From Chryseobacterium fluminis (GTDB lineage: Bacteria; Bacteroidota; Bacteroidia; Flavobacteriales; Weeksellaceae): a stretch of DNA of 64,000 bases. Shown in pieces: positions 1-9,076 of this stretch. Each line of letters starts with the position of its first letter. The stretch's first letter is position 1. The DNA is taken from NCBI RefSeq assembly GCF_026314945.1, contig NZ_CP111121.1, positions 3,906,001 to 3,970,000 of the forward strand. Reading direction: 5' to 3'. The position numbers were made by a program, and so were the translations under genes. The notes beneath the pieces are model-generated. The model saw only the letters and a list, made by a program, of their open reading frames with translations. It had not been told where the DNA came from and did no database searches.

Positions 1-925
1 ATGCTATGGCAGCGTTTCCTTCTGTATTTATTTTTACACCTGACGTAACCGAAAATATTCCACTTTCTATCACATCAAAATTTCTCAAAAGGTAGATTTT
101 ATCTGAACTTTTTTGAAGTTTAAGTTTGTTGACTAATGCTTTTTTTCCATTATTATCTAAATCGTTTATAAGTTCAGAAAAACTCGTATTGCTCATTACT
201 GGATAGTACGAAATATCCCATTTTACATGATGTAAATCGGAATTTGACATTAAAGCTTCAACACTCCCATAGATAGGTATTGAAACTTTCAAACTAGACA
301 CGGTACTTTTGTCAGTTACAGAACTTTCTTTCAAAACAGATGGTTGTGAATAAATAATAGAAAGACTTTTTAACGGAATTATATCACGAATTACTAGCTT
401 ACCATTTTCCATACTACCAATAACAAGCCCTCCTAATTGTTTTTCGACATCAATTAATCTTATTAGTTCAGTCTTAGAATCAAACTTAAGATTTGTTCCG
501 ATTGATAAGAGTCGTTCCTTGTTCTCAGTCCCATTATATAATTGTAATCCGCTTAAAGAAATTATTTGGTTTACATCATTTTTTGAATTTGGTATTGCAA
601 TGGGATCCAAATTATACTTTACATTTGATTCTGATGGACTATATTTAATTTTGATATTACCTCCCTTGTAAGCTAATGTAGTTATTGCCAGTTCACTGGG
701 TGTAACACTTTTGATGAGTGGGTCAGAATTAGTTGTGGTAGTAGTTGCTTTAGCTACCATTTTAGATTCATTAACTTTTAGTTTCCCCTTGTCATCGTAC
801 GACTCAATAAATATAGTAATATCAGTCGTAATATAATTTTTGACAGTCAAAACTGCTTTGTTCTGTGCAAATATTGGTGATGTAACACAGAATAATAGTG
901 CAAATAAGATCACTCTTGTTTTCAT
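1..925 (-). CDS. Secreted protein of unknown function, C-terminus cut by window edge
   Basis: An open frame runs from an ATG at 925 to the window start without a stop, giving at least 308 residues. The N-terminus (MKTRVILFALLFCVTSPIFA, then QNKA) is a clear Sec signal peptide with a probable cut after A20, so the product is exported. The rest is Thr/Ser/Asn/Lys-rich with short beta-type stretches and no motif I recognise. The 1-kb gap upstream is non-coding, so the gene starts a transcript. The family cannot be named and the C-terminal part lies outside the window. Confidence 0.7.
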   Translation of the reverse strand, partial: MKTRVILFALLFCVTSPIFAQNKAVLTVKNYITTDITIFIESYDDKGKLKVNESKMVAKATTTTTNSDPLIKSVTPSELAITTLAYKGGNIKIKYSPSESNVKYNLDPIAIPNSKNDVNQIISLSGLQLYNGTENKERLLSIGTNLKFDSKTELIRLIDVEKQLGGLVIGSMENGKLVIRDIIPLKSLSIIYSQPSVLKESSVTDKSTVSSLKVSIPIYGSVEALMSNSDLHHVKWDISYYPVMSNTSFSELINDLDNNGKKALVNKLKLQKSSDKIYLLRNFDVIESGIFSVTSGVKINTEGNAAIA

Positions 926-1410
926 GTAATTAAATTTTATGGTTATAGTTATGTAAATTTAAGTGATATTTATGAAAAATAAAATAATAACTTATTAAAT
1001 TATCAAATGATTAAAAATCATTTACAAGTCATTGTTTAGATTCAACTATTTGTGGCGTTTACCATAAAGTGTTCATTACTAATAATGAACAATTATTTGC
1101 TAACATATCAACATTAGTTATTGGAATAATTTTTAGGAAATTTTCTTACAGAACTCAAATACAATTATCACCAGAACTTTTTCAAAAAATATGATTATAT
1201 TTTATCGGTAATTTATCATACATAATATAGTGTACAATAGTATATCCTATAAGTAAACTATTGAAAAGTTATCTGTAAATATCGTATGATTTTCAAGAGG
1301 AAAATTCGAGATTAAAAAAATAACGTAATTATCAAAAGTCCAATTTTTAGACAAAAAAATGGAAAAATTTTATTTTTATTTTGGGGTCTATTTTTTTAAG
1401 CAAAATTTTT

Positions 1411-1430
1411 TCCGGTTTAAATTTAAATCT
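1411..1430 (+). repeat. 20-bp direct repeat, left copy
   Basis: The sequence tccggtttaaatttaaatct occurs here and again, in the same orientation, at 2768-2787. The two copies flank the serine recombinase gene. The core TTTAAATTTAAA is a perfect palindrome. A 16-bp inverted version (gatttaaatttaaacc) lies at 9867-9882. Confidence 0.75.
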
Positions 1431-1588
1431 TGCAAAGTCAGTTTTCTGAACAAAAAAAACGAAAAATTTTATTTTTAAAAATGGGTTTTAAAAAAATCTC
1501 AAAGTAATAAACCTAAGACTACGTATACACATTCGAGCTTGGTTTTTCAAGGTTCTATACACCCACAGGGGCAAGGGGGGATTTGATA

Positions 1589-1604
1589 CCCCGGGCTCCC
1601 GGGG
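1589..1604. repeat. G+C-rich palindrome in AT-rich DNA
   Basis: ccccgggctcccgggg has two 7-bp complementary arms around a 2-nt centre. It is preceded by a run of G (1575-1580). It is the most G+C-rich spot in the first 3 kb and could form a strong hairpin in RNA, or be a recombination or protein site. The function is unknown. Confidence 0.45.
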
Positions 1605-1982
1605 GCTATAGTAAATTTGATATATCCTGAAAAAAGAAATATTGCCCAAACGAGTAAAAATAAATTTTCTATCCGGAGATACAGCGGTTACATGCGCAAT
1701 TACAGCTAGAGACTTCTACAGGATTTGCGCTAAAGATTATTTTGCTCTTCAGTTTACTGCAGTCACCGAGGGACCTTGAGAGCTTAATTTTATTTTGCTC
1801 TCCAACTATAAAAACCAAACTCCATTCCTGATCAACAGCATGTGATTATTATTTTGCATATTTCTGCGGTAATAAAATTTAAAACAAAAACTAAATCTAT
1901 TTTAAACGCTAAATAGTGCTAAAAGCGTAGGCAGAACGGCGATTTCGCTGTAAATTTAATTCAGATTTTAAATTACCACAAA

Positions 1983-2597
1983 ATGAGAGTTAAATATAAT
2001 AGAGTTTCTACTTTAGGTCAGACAGGAAATCGTTTTGAAGCAGATACGGATAAATATGATTTGGTATTATTAGACAAAGTTTCAGGTACAGTAAATTTTA
2101 GAGATCGAGAAAAGGGTCGGGAGCTAATTAACTTGACTGAAAAAAATGAAATAAAAGAATTAGTGGTGGAGGAGATTAGCCGTCTGGGGCGAAATACAAG
2201 AAATATTTTAGAGACCCTTGAGTTCTTCGATCAGAAAGGGATTAATGTGGTGGTAAGAAACATGGGACTACAATCACGTCCCAATGGACAGAAAAATCCT
2301 ATATGGACAATGGTCAGTACTATACTAAGCTCGCTGTACCAAAACGAACTTGAGACACAACGTCAACGTTGTGAAGTAGGTCGAATGGTCGCCCGTCAAA
2401 AAGGGAACGTGATCTTCGGGAGACCCAATGGAAGCAATGAAAGTGATGCAACCTTTATTAATAAACCAAAAAATAAAAAGGCATTGGAATATTTAAAAAA
2501 AGGAAGAACATTAAGAGAGATTGGAAAACTCCTTGAAATGTCAACCAAAACAGTACAAAAGGTAAAAAAAGTTGCTGTCAAACTTGATATGATGTAA
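1983..2597 (+). CDS. Small serine recombinase (resolvase/invertase family)
   Basis: The 204-residue protein has the resolvase fold signatures. YNRVST near the N-terminus carries the catalytic Ser (residue 9), DKVSG follows at about 32, and EISRLGRN at about 64 is the conserved arginine-containing block. A C-terminal helix-turn-helix (about 165-195, GRTLREIGKLLEMSTKTVQK) would bind the recombination site. The length fits resolvases and invertases, not large serine integrases. It stands alone between two copies of a 20-bp direct repeat. It could invert or resolve local DNA, or be a relic of a small mobile element. The family call is secure; the substrate is unknown. Confidence 0.9.
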   Translation: MRVKYNRVSTLGQTGNRFEADTDKYDLVLLDKVSGTVNFRDREKGRELINLTEKNEIKELVVEEISRLGRNTRNILETLEFFDQKGINVVVRNMGLQSRPNGQKNPIWTMVSTILSSLYQNELETQRQRCEVGRMVARQKGNVIFGRPNGSNESDATFINKPKNKKALEYLKKGRTLREIGKLLEMSTKTVQKVKKVAVKLDMM

Positions 2598-2767
2598 ATG
2601 TAACTAAGCGTAATCCATTGGATTTACCCTTAAATTTTGAATTTTTAAAAAAAACTAGCACTTGCTTGTTAATAGGTACGGTATTTTTGAGTGCAAAATA
2701 ATATTGGTTTTTGTAATACATTCGACATAATCACCATTACACGTCATCAAATGAAGATTTCTGATTC

Positions 2768-2787
2768 TCCGGTTTAAATTTAAATCT
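2768..2787 (+). repeat. 20-bp direct repeat, right copy
   Basis: This is an exact second copy of tccggtttaaatttaaatct, in the same orientation as 1411-1430. With the serine recombinase in between, the pair could be target-site or resolution-site remains of a 1.4-kb element. Confidence 0.75.
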
Positions 2788-3090
2788 CTTATAATTTACG
2801 GCAAAAATGTACCTTAAATGTACTGATAAGTATACATAAAGTCTTAATAACTTAATATAAAGTACACTTTCAACTAATTAATTTTGAGTTTTGTAGATTC
2901 TGCCACAATATTTACGTAAATAAATTTTCACCTTAATGATAGACTAATTATATTTGCCTTAAAAGGAATATTTAATCCTTTTCACGACATTTCGAAAACA
3001 GAAAGCTTGTCTAACGACATCCTCGGATAAATCTGGTAAATTTAACATGGAGGGAATTTGTTAGTCACTCTCATGTCATATATCTATATG

Positions 3091-3166
3091 GCGTGGGGGT
3101 GCTACTTATTTGACTCCAGCGGTTTACCAGAACCTATCCGATAAAATAAGTTAGTTGCCCTCACGC
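3091..3166. repeat. Imperfect 76-bp palindromic element
   Basis: The ends gcgtggggg (3091) and ccctcacgc (3158-3166) are complementary with one mismatch. Inner acttattt (3104-3111) pairs with aaataagt (3144-3151). The internal segment tttaccagaacctatccg (3123-3140) is also complementary to cggataaatctggtaaa at 3024-3040, just outside the element. This looks like a MITE-like or recombination-site element with a decayed neighbour copy. It could also act as an RNA structure upstream of the lipoprotein gene. Confidence 0.5.
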
Positions 3167-3224
3167 TTTCTTATTTAATATTAATTCTTTTTTTGGGGCT
3201 AAAAAGAAATAAAAACTTTTAACA

Positions 3225-3686
3225 ATGAAAAAAGTTTATTTATCTCTATTAACTGTAATCTTATTAGGTTCATGTTCAAACAATGATTCTGAAACCACAG
3301 AAGAAAACAAAAATCAATCACAACAATTTGTCGGTAAATGGCACCGCTACAAAACGGTAATTCTCAACGGTAAAACCGACACTCCCCTAAGTTCTTACAA
3401 TCATGCTAAATGTGAAATAGAAGCAATACATGAGTTTACAACAAACAGTAAATACCTATTGACAAATTATGTTTTAAATTCTTCCACTCAACAATGTCAA
3501 CAAATAGGGAGTATAGAAACATATCCTTATTCTTATAACGCAACAACAAATATTTTAGATATTGATGGAGAACGTTATTACATTAAACATAGTGATTCCA
3601 AGGAATTAATTCTTCAAGATTATGACTACTATGATCAAAATGGTGATGGTACAAAAGAAAAGAGATTGAATTATTATAAGAAATAA
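3225..3686 (+). CDS. Lipocalin-like lipoprotein
   Basis: This is a 153-residue lipoprotein. The signal peptide ends in a lipobox (LLGSC, Cys17), followed by an Asn/Glu/Gln-rich linker. The mature part starts with FVGKWHRYKT, the G-x-W pattern of lipocalin-like proteins of Bacteroidetes. Tyr-rich beta strands follow, ending in DQNGDGTKEKRLNYYKK. It is likely anchored on the periplasmic or outer face of a membrane. The gene for an unknown membrane protein starts 19 bp downstream, so the two may share a transcript. The lipocalin-like call rests on length and the N-terminal motif only. Confidence 0.7.
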   Translation: MKKVYLSLLTVILLGSCSNNDSETTEENKNQSQQFVGKWHRYKTVILNGKTDTPLSSYNHAKCEIEAIHEFTTNSKYLLTNYVLNSSTQQCQQIGSIETYPYSYNATTNILDIDGERYYIKHSDSKELILQDYDYYDQNGDGTKEKRLNYYKK

Positions 3687-3705
3687 TTAAAAAAATAACT
3701 AAACC

Positions 3706-4458
3706 ATGAGTTACATAAATTATTTAAAAGAATTCAATTTTGATATCCTTTTTAAAACATCTTTTCTACTACCTTTTATAGGTATAATAGTTGTCTTAAA
3801 GATTTTATCACTTTTATTTTTTTCTATTGGAAAATCTGAAGATGATGAGAATAAGGTTACGATATTTTCAAATATCTTTTTTTATCTAATCATATCTTTC
3901 TCTATTCTTACAATCTATGATAATGAAGATCGAAAAGGTGTTCAAAACTTTCGATTCTCCAATTTTGGAAGCGTACATCACGATGAAGATTTATCTGTAG
4001 AAAATGAAGTTGAGAAAAGTAATGATTTCGAAAATAATTTTTCAACCAATTTCACTCCCAGTGATGAGACATCATACATTCCAACTCATGAAGAACTTTT
4101 ACGATTAGAGAAAGATCCGGAGTATCTCCAAACGTTTGAATATTTAGTAAAAGATATTAACAACATAAAAAACCTGAGTGAAGTTACCTCTTTTGAAGTT
4201 TGTGGACATGAAGATGGAAAATGTAAATGGTGCGGAAATGTTTTTTCTCAAGAAAAATTACTTAAACCTACCTATTTGGCTATGGGCGAAGTTTTGGGTT
4301 TTAGAATGACATTCATGGAAAGTGGATGGAATACATCGGAAATTTATAATTATATAAAAGACTATCAAAAAGGTATAAAGTTTCAATGTATTACCGAAAA
4401 GAAAGAATTCTGTTCCTTAAAATGTGAAAAAGAATTTAAAAATAATAGAGGATATTAA
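3706..4458 (+). CDS. Membrane protein with C-terminal Cys/His zinc-ribbon-like region
   Basis: The 250-residue protein has two hydrophobic segments (about 16-41 and 54-70), then an acidic linker. The C-terminal half contains CGHEDGKCKWCGNVF (about 167-181) and CSLKCEKEF (about 239-247). These look like zinc-binding knuckles of a treble-clef or ribbon type. The topology would leave the metal-binding domain on one side of the inner membrane. It follows the lipoprotein gene and precedes another small membrane protein by 16 bp, suggesting a three-gene unit. I do not recognise the family. Confidence 0.65.
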   Translation: MSYINYLKEFNFDILFKTSFLLPFIGIIVVLKILSLLFFSIGKSEDDENKVTIFSNIFFYLIISFSILTIYDNEDRKGVQNFRFSNFGSVHHDEDLSVENEVEKSNDFENNFSTNFTPSDETSYIPTHEELLRLEKDPEYLQTFEYLVKDINNIKNLSEVTSFEVCGHEDGKCKWCGNVFSQEKLLKPTYLAMGEVLGFRMTFMESGWNTSEIYNYIKDYQKGIKFQCITEKKEFCSLKCEKEFKNNRGY

Positions 4459-4474
4459 AATTAAAATCATACTT

Positions 4475-4732
4475 ATGAAAACACTATCACTTATTGGAAT
4501 TTTAATAAGTATTTTAGGAATTGTATTGTGTTTCGAAATTATTGATAATTATGTCGAATACGGCGATAAACTTATAGAATATTTAAATTTAAACCACAAA
4601 GAAATAAAATACGAAATTTTCTCAATGACTTCTATATTAGATTCCGGTAGAATCATCTGTTTTGCGCTAATGGGACTTTTTATATTCCATCTGTTTATAT
4701 GTATTAAAGTTTACCGTTCTGAAACTTCCTAA
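4475..4732 (+). CDS. Small membrane protein, unknown function
   Basis: I place the start at the ATG at 4475, just after the previous gene's stop; an upstream ATG at 4424 would overlap that gene. The 85-residue product has two hydrophobic segments (about 3-21 and 62-80) around a soluble loop rich in Glu, Tyr and Lys. Nothing identifies a function. A bidirectional terminator follows at 4761-4786. Confidence 0.6.
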   Translation: MKTLSLIGILISILGIVLCFEIIDNYVEYGDKLIEYLNLNHKEIKYEIFSMTSILDSGRIICFALMGLFIFHLFICIKVYRSETS

Positions 4733-4760
4733 GATATATTCCTTAATAATAATACAAATC

Positions 4761-4786
4761 AAAACCTGAAAATTATTTCAGGTTTT
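4761..4786. terminator. Bidirectional rho-independent terminator
   Basis: aaaacctgaaa and tttcaggtttt form an 11-bp perfect stem with a 4-nt loop. T runs follow on the plus strand, and an A-rich flank serves the minus strand. It separates the convergent small membrane protein gene and the DnaE-like gene. Confidence 0.8.
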
Positions 4787-4792
4787 ATTTTT

Positions 4793-7700
4793 TTATCCAA
4801 ATTTATTTCTTGGCAGTCCAATTTCATGTTCCTGAGGATATGGTTTCCTAAAAGTCATACTTACATCCTCTTTAATTTGACGGTGAATATCATATTGTTT
4901 TTCTTTATCGTAAGAATAACGGGGATCCGGGATCATCGGCATCTTTGCCATTTTATGAATAGTAATGGTTGGAAAGTGAAAATCAACTTCAACCGTTCCG
5001 AGTAATAAATAACAACCACCTCCCTGAAAATCATATTCTTTTAAACTGTTTGGAAAATGCGCGGTGTCAAAATAATCACCGTTGACATCAATCCAAGTTC
5101 CAAAATACATCGTTCCTTTTTTAGTGGGAACATGTTTTCGAGAAATAAGATATGCTAACATCTTTACTTGTTTTTTATGAAATTTCAGTAAGTCTTTTAC
5201 GAATACAAATCCTCTATATTTAGTTTTCAGCAAATCAAACGGAGTACATGAAACAGGAAATCCAATTAACTCAATTTCATCAAATGCATCCTCGAAACTC
5301 TCTCTTTTCAGTTGTGGAAGTTTAAATTCCTGAACAGGTTCTTCAATTAACATCAAACCTCTATTCTCAGGTTTAAAATTTGTTAGTAGTAATCTTGCTT
5401 CAACAAGCAATTCATTTTTTGGTTTAGCAGTAAACCGGAATGCTCCAATAAAAATTAGAATCTGTATTGTTTCAATCCCAATATTAATCCGTCTGATAAA
5501 GTCTTCTAATGATTTATAATCTCCGTTAGTTTCACGTTCCTTTACAATATCATGTGCTACTTTTGTTTCCAATCCTTCTAATAGCATCAATCCTAAATAA
5601 ACATCTGTTCCTTTTAATGTTGTTTGAAAGTCACTTAAATTGACACATGGAACCTGAACATTTCCTCCTGATATTTTTGCCTCATGAATATAAACTTCGG
5701 TTCGGTAAAAACCGCCTTGATTATTAATGACTGAAACCATAAATTCTAAAGGGTAATATACTTTTAAATAAAGACTTTGATAACTTTCTACGGCATAAGA
5801 TGCTGAATGTGCCTTACAGAAAGAATATCCTGCAAAAGATTCGATTTGTCTAAAAGCTTCGGCAGTTAATTGTTCCGAGTGTCCTTTTCTTTTACAGGAA
5901 TTAAAAAAATTATCTTTCACCTGTTGAAGTTTTTTTAATGATCTTCCTTTTCCACTCATTGCTCGTCTCAGGATATCACCATCGGCTAATGACAATCCCC
6001 CGAAATACTGTGCGATCTTAATTACATCCTCTTGGTAAACCATAATCCCGTAAGTCTCTTTCAAATTTTCTTCAAATACAGAATGGAAATATTCAAATTT
6101 ATCGGGATTATTATGTCTGAAAATGTATTCTTTCATCATTCCGCTTTGGGCAACTCCCGGTCTGATAATAGATGAAGCAGCAACAAGTGTTCTGTAATTG
6201 TCACATTTTAATCTTCTTAGTAATCCACGCATTGCCGGAGATTCAATATAAAAACATCCGATCGTTCTTCCTACTGATAAGTATTCATTGCATTTTCCTT
6301 CATCTTTGGATAGTGCTGTATCCCGAATATCAACTGTGAATCCTCTTGTCTTTTTAATGAGATTAACCGTATCATTAATAGTTCCTAATCCTCTTTGGGA
6401 AAGAATGTCAAATTTTTCAAGTCCTATATCTTCTGCCACATTCATATCGAACTGAACAATCGGAAATCCTTTTGGAGGCATTTCAAGTGCTGTGTAATTT
6501 GTAATTGGTTCTTCTGAGATCAAGATCCCACATGAATGCATACTCCGTTGATTAGGATACTTTTCTAATAGTCTCCCGTATTTCTGAACCATTTGCACCA
6601 CAGAATTTCGGTCATGAGTTTCTATCGGTTTTGCTGCTAGATTATCCAACTCTTCCTTAGGCAAACCAAATACTTTTCCAACCTCTCTGAAAATTGATTT
6701 GTATTTAAATTCAACATTAGTCCCACAAAACGCAACATGATCTCTTCCGTAGCGATCAAAAATATATTCTAATATTATATCCCTGTTCTGCCAAGACCAA
6801 TCAATATCAAAATCGGGTGGTGTTTTTCGGTTAAGATTTAGAAATCTTTCAAAATATAGATCCAATTCCAATGGACAAATATCTGTAATTCCCAAGCAGT
6901 AACTCACAATAGAATTTGCACCACTTCCTCTACCCACATGCATAAATCCCATACTATTGCTGTAAAAAATAATATCCCATGTAATAAGAAAGTAGGAACA
7001 GAAATTAAGCTCATCTATTACTTTTAATTCCTTCTCAATTCTTTTTTTTGCGATCTCATGATTCAATCCATATCTCTTTTCTAAACCTGAATATGCTAAT
7101 CGGGTGAGAAGTTTCAGATCATCTTCTTTGGATTTGGTATAAAACTTTTTATTTTTAACTTGTTTAAAATTAAACTCAAAACGACATTCATCAATAATGT
7201 TTTTTGTATTGCTTATAATCTCAGGATATCTTTCAAAGATTTTTAAAAGTTTTTCTTCAGAAATAAAATATTCAGATTGCCTGCAAAATTCTTTCTTTGT
7301 TAATTTTGAAAGTAATGTATTATTATCAATTGCTCGTAGAATTTTATGTAATTCATATTCGTCATCAGTTTTGAAAGTAACAGAATGAAGAACCACCATT
7401 TTAGAAATATGTTTTTTATATTCAGGTCTGATTAAAAAATTTAGTTCATCGATCCGTACACCTATAAATTCATTTTCCTTCAATTTAGACGGAATATTAC
7501 TCATAGGATATATCACAAAAACATTTTTAAATTCCGGTGCAACCTCTGACAGTTCTTTATTTTCACAGTTGTACTCTGTGACCACTTTATTCACTTCACC
7601 TATTCCTGAAAACTCTTTTGAGATTGTTATATAAAAAAGTTTACCATCTTTTCTTACTTCCATACCAACAATAGGTTTAATTCCTACTGCTTCACATTCT

Positions 7701-7846
7701 TTCTTGAAATCATAAATTCCAGTAACTGTATTGATATCGGTCAAGACCAATTGTTTAACCTCTAATTCATTCGCCTGCTTTACCAATTTTTCAATTGATA
7801 AGGTACCATAACGGAGGCTGTGATAAGAATGACAATTCAAAAACAT
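4793..7846 (-). CDS. DNA polymerase III alpha-type subunit (DnaE2/ImuC-like)
   Basis: The 1017-residue C-family polymerase starts with a PHP domain (NCHSYHSLRYG, VLTDINTVTGIYDF). The polymerase core follows, with HVGRGSGANSIVSYCLGITD and the catalytic block PPDFDIDWSW (about 340-350), then the GRSLKK and CKAHSASYA finger motifs. The C-terminal part has helix-hairpin-helix and OB-type regions. It is shorter than a replicative flavobacterial DnaE and lies directly beside a Y-family polymerase gene, 20 bp downstream of it. That points to the damage-tolerance DnaE2 class, acting with the Y-family protein in error-prone synthesis. Control is probably by the adjacent S24 repressor. Confidence 0.88.
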   Translation of the reverse strand: MFLNCHSYHSLRYGTLSIEKLVKQANELEVKQLVLTDINTVTGIYDFKKECEAVGIKPIVGMEVRKDGKLFYITISKEFSGIGEVNKVVTEYNCENKELSEVAPEFKNVFVIYPMSNIPSKLKENEFIGVRIDELNFLIRPEYKKHISKMVVLHSVTFKTDDEYELHKILRAIDNNTLLSKLTKKEFCRQSEYFISEEKLLKIFERYPEIISNTKNIIDECRFEFNFKQVKNKKFYTKSKEDDLKLLTRLAYSGLEKRYGLNHEIAKKRIEKELKVIDELNFCSYFLITWDIIFYSNSMGFMHVGRGSGANSIVSYCLGITDICPLELDLYFERFLNLNRKTPPDFDIDWSWQNRDIILEYIFDRYGRDHVAFCGTNVEFKYKSIFREVGKVFGLPKEELDNLAAKPIETHDRNSVVQMVQKYGRLLEKYPNQRSMHSCGILISEEPITNYTALEMPPKGFPIVQFDMNVAEDIGLEKFDILSQRGLGTINDTVNLIKKTRGFTVDIRDTALSKDEGKCNEYLSVGRTIGCFYIESPAMRGLLRRLKCDNYRTLVAASSIIRPGVAQSGMMKEYIFRHNNPDKFEYFHSVFEENLKETYGIMVYQEDVIKIAQYFGGLSLADGDILRRAMSGKGRSLKKLQQVKDNFFNSCKRKGHSEQLTAEAFRQIESFAGYSFCKAHSASYAVESYQSLYLKVYYPLEFMVSVINNQGGFYRTEVYIHEAKISGGNVQVPCVNLSDFQTTLKGTDVYLGLMLLEGLETKVAHDIVKERETNGDYKSLEDFIRRINIGIETIQILIFIGAFRFTAKPKNELLVEARLLLTNFKPENRGLMLIEEPVQEFKLPQLKRESFEDAFDEIELIGFPVSCTPFDLLKTKYRGFVFVKDLLKFHKKQVKMLAYLISRKHVPTKKGTMYFGTWIDVNGDYFDTAHFPNSLKEYDFQGGGCYLLLGTVEVDFHFPTITIHKMAKMPMIPDPRYSYDKEKQYDIHRQIKEDVSMTFRKPYPQEHEIGLPRNKFG

Positions 7847-7866
7847 ATTTGAAAGATTTGTAGCAT

Positions 7867-9015
7867 TTATTTTCCAAAATCAAAACCCGAAGCACGACCA
7901 ATTGCATCAATTCCAAATCGGTTTTTGAGATAATCCATTGTTTGATATAAACTCATCTGTTCTTCGGTATCTTCAAACAAATTCATTTGATGATTACCAT
8001 GTACCAATCCTGTAAACCTAATACCTATTAATCTAAGTCTCATTCTCCTGTTATAAGCCTTATTGAACAGTTCGAGGGCAACCTTTGATAACGTATGATC
8101 CACTGAAGTATAAGCTACTTTGGATTGTTTGGTTTCAGTGTCGAAATTGGCGTATCGAATTTTTACCACAACGGTTGAAGTCAGCCATTTTTCATGTCTT
8201 AGCTGATAGGTTAGTTTTTCTACCATCCCAGATATCAGTCTTTTCAATTTGATAATATCCATTGTATCATTGTTAAATGTTGTTTCCGTTGAAATTGATT
8301 TTCTTTCAGAATAAGGTACAACGGGATTTTCATCAATACCGTTCGCCTTCTTCCAAAGTTCTTTCCCATTTACACCAATCATTTGCTGAAGAACAAGTAA
8401 CGGCATTTCAGACAATGTATGAATTGTACGGATTCCGATTCGTGACAATAATTGAAAGGTCTTGTCTCCAACCATCGGAATTTTTTTGATGGACAATGGA
8501 TTTAGAAAAGGTTTTATTTCTGTCTTTTGAATTTCCAACCGTCCAACTGGTTTTGCTTCGCCCGTACCTATTTTTGAAACTGTTTTGTTAGTAGATAAGG
8601 CAAAACTTATTGGAAGTCCTGTTTCTTTAGTTACAGCTGATGCAATTTCTTTCGACCACTGATAACATCCGAAAAATTTATCCATTCCTGAAAGATCCAG
8701 ATAAAATTCATCTATACTTGCCTTTTCCATCACCGGAACTTTCTGTTGGATAATCTCTGTTACAGTATGAGATAAGTCAGAATACATTTCATAATCACCC
8801 CGAATTACCTTCGCATCGGGACATAATCGAAGAGCCATTCTTATTGGCATAGCTGAACGTACACCGAATTTTCTTGCTTCATAGGAACAAGATGCAACCA
8901 CTCCACGGTCTCCACCTCCAATTATTAGAGGTATTCCGTCAAGTTGAGAGTTGTTAAGCCTCTCGCAGGATACAAAAAACGTATCCATGTCCATATGTAC
9001 AATTGCTTTATTCAC
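7867..9015 (-). CDS. dinB: Y-family DNA polymerase (Pol IV type)
   Basis: The 382-residue protein carries the Y-family palm motifs HMDMDTFFVSCERL (catalytic Asp) and SIDEFYLDLSG (Asp-Glu). Helix-hairpin-helix thumb (IPMVGDKTFQLLSRIGI) and little-finger regions follow. QMNLF near residue 345 resembles a sliding-clamp binding motif. The start is the GTG at 9015, because the family N-terminus KAIVHMDMDTFF would be clipped by the next ATG (8994). A TAACTTTG box lies only 5 bp upstream, so the message may be nearly leaderless. It forms an operon with the DnaE-like gene and is divergent from the S24 repressor. Confidence 0.92.
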   Translation of the reverse strand: MNKAIVHMDMDTFFVSCERLNNSQLDGIPLIIGGGDRGVVASCSYEARKFGVRSAMPIRMALRLCPDAKVIRGDYEMYSDLSHTVTEIIQQKVPVMEKASIDEFYLDLSGMDKFFGCYQWSKEIASAVTKETGLPISFALSTNKTVSKIGTGEAKPVGRLEIQKTEIKPFLNPLSIKKIPMVGDKTFQLLSRIGIRTIHTLSEMPLLVLQQMIGVNGKELWKKANGIDENPVVPYSERKSISTETTFNNDTMDIIKLKRLISGMVEKLTYQLRHEKWLTSTVVVKIRYANFDTETKQSKVAYTSVDHTLSKVALELFNKAYNRRMRLRLIGIRFTGLVHGNHQMNLFEDTEEQMSLYQTMDYLKNRFGIDAIGRASGFDFGK

Positions 9016-9076
9016 ATTACAAAGTTAGATACTAATTGTATCATTTTTTATATATTTGTAGATACAATTTGTATCA
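9016..9076. promoter_or_regulatory. Divergent promoters with twin GATAC-N5-GTATC operators
   Basis: Two near-identical palindromes, gatactaattgtatc (9028-9042) and gatacaatttgtatc (9061-9075), lie 33 bp apart between the divergent polymerase and repressor genes. A minus-strand -7 box TAACTTTG (9027-9020) abuts the first. A plus-strand TATATTTG (9051-9058) sits just before the second, which ends one base before the repressor's ATG. A dimeric repressor bound here would shut both promoters. The likely ligand is the S24 protein itself. Confidence 0.8.

Larger units (their letters stand above)
926..1982. other. 1.06 kb AT-rich non-coding stretch with short repeats
   Basis: I see no credible gene on either strand. 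The stretch has poly-A/T runs and two loosely similar blocks (about 1339-1400 and 1438-1500). Both blocks contain an A-run followed by gaaaaattttattttt, and they lie on either side of the 20-bp repeat copy at 1411-1430. A G+C-rich patch around 1560-1610 stands out strongly from the surroundings. It may be a boundary or control region of the neighbouring recombinase element. Confidence 0.5.
2598..3224. other. Non-coding stretch with repeat elements
   Basis: No credible gene is seen. The stretch holds the second copy of the 20-bp repeat (2768-2787) and an imperfect palindromic element (3091-3166). A partial extra arm of that element lies at 3024-3040. The palindromic part is less AT-rich than its flanks. 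Confidence 0.5.

Noticed and set aside
3009..3066. gtctaac ... gttag spacing suggested an integron attC site
   Set aside because: The second box does not fit GTTRRRY, there is no integron integrase and the segment does not fold like attC.
4580..4594. atttaaatttaaacc resembles the 20-bp repeat around the recombinase
   Set aside because: It lies inside a coding sequence, is shorter, and mostly consists of the low-complexity palindrome TTTAAATTTAAA.
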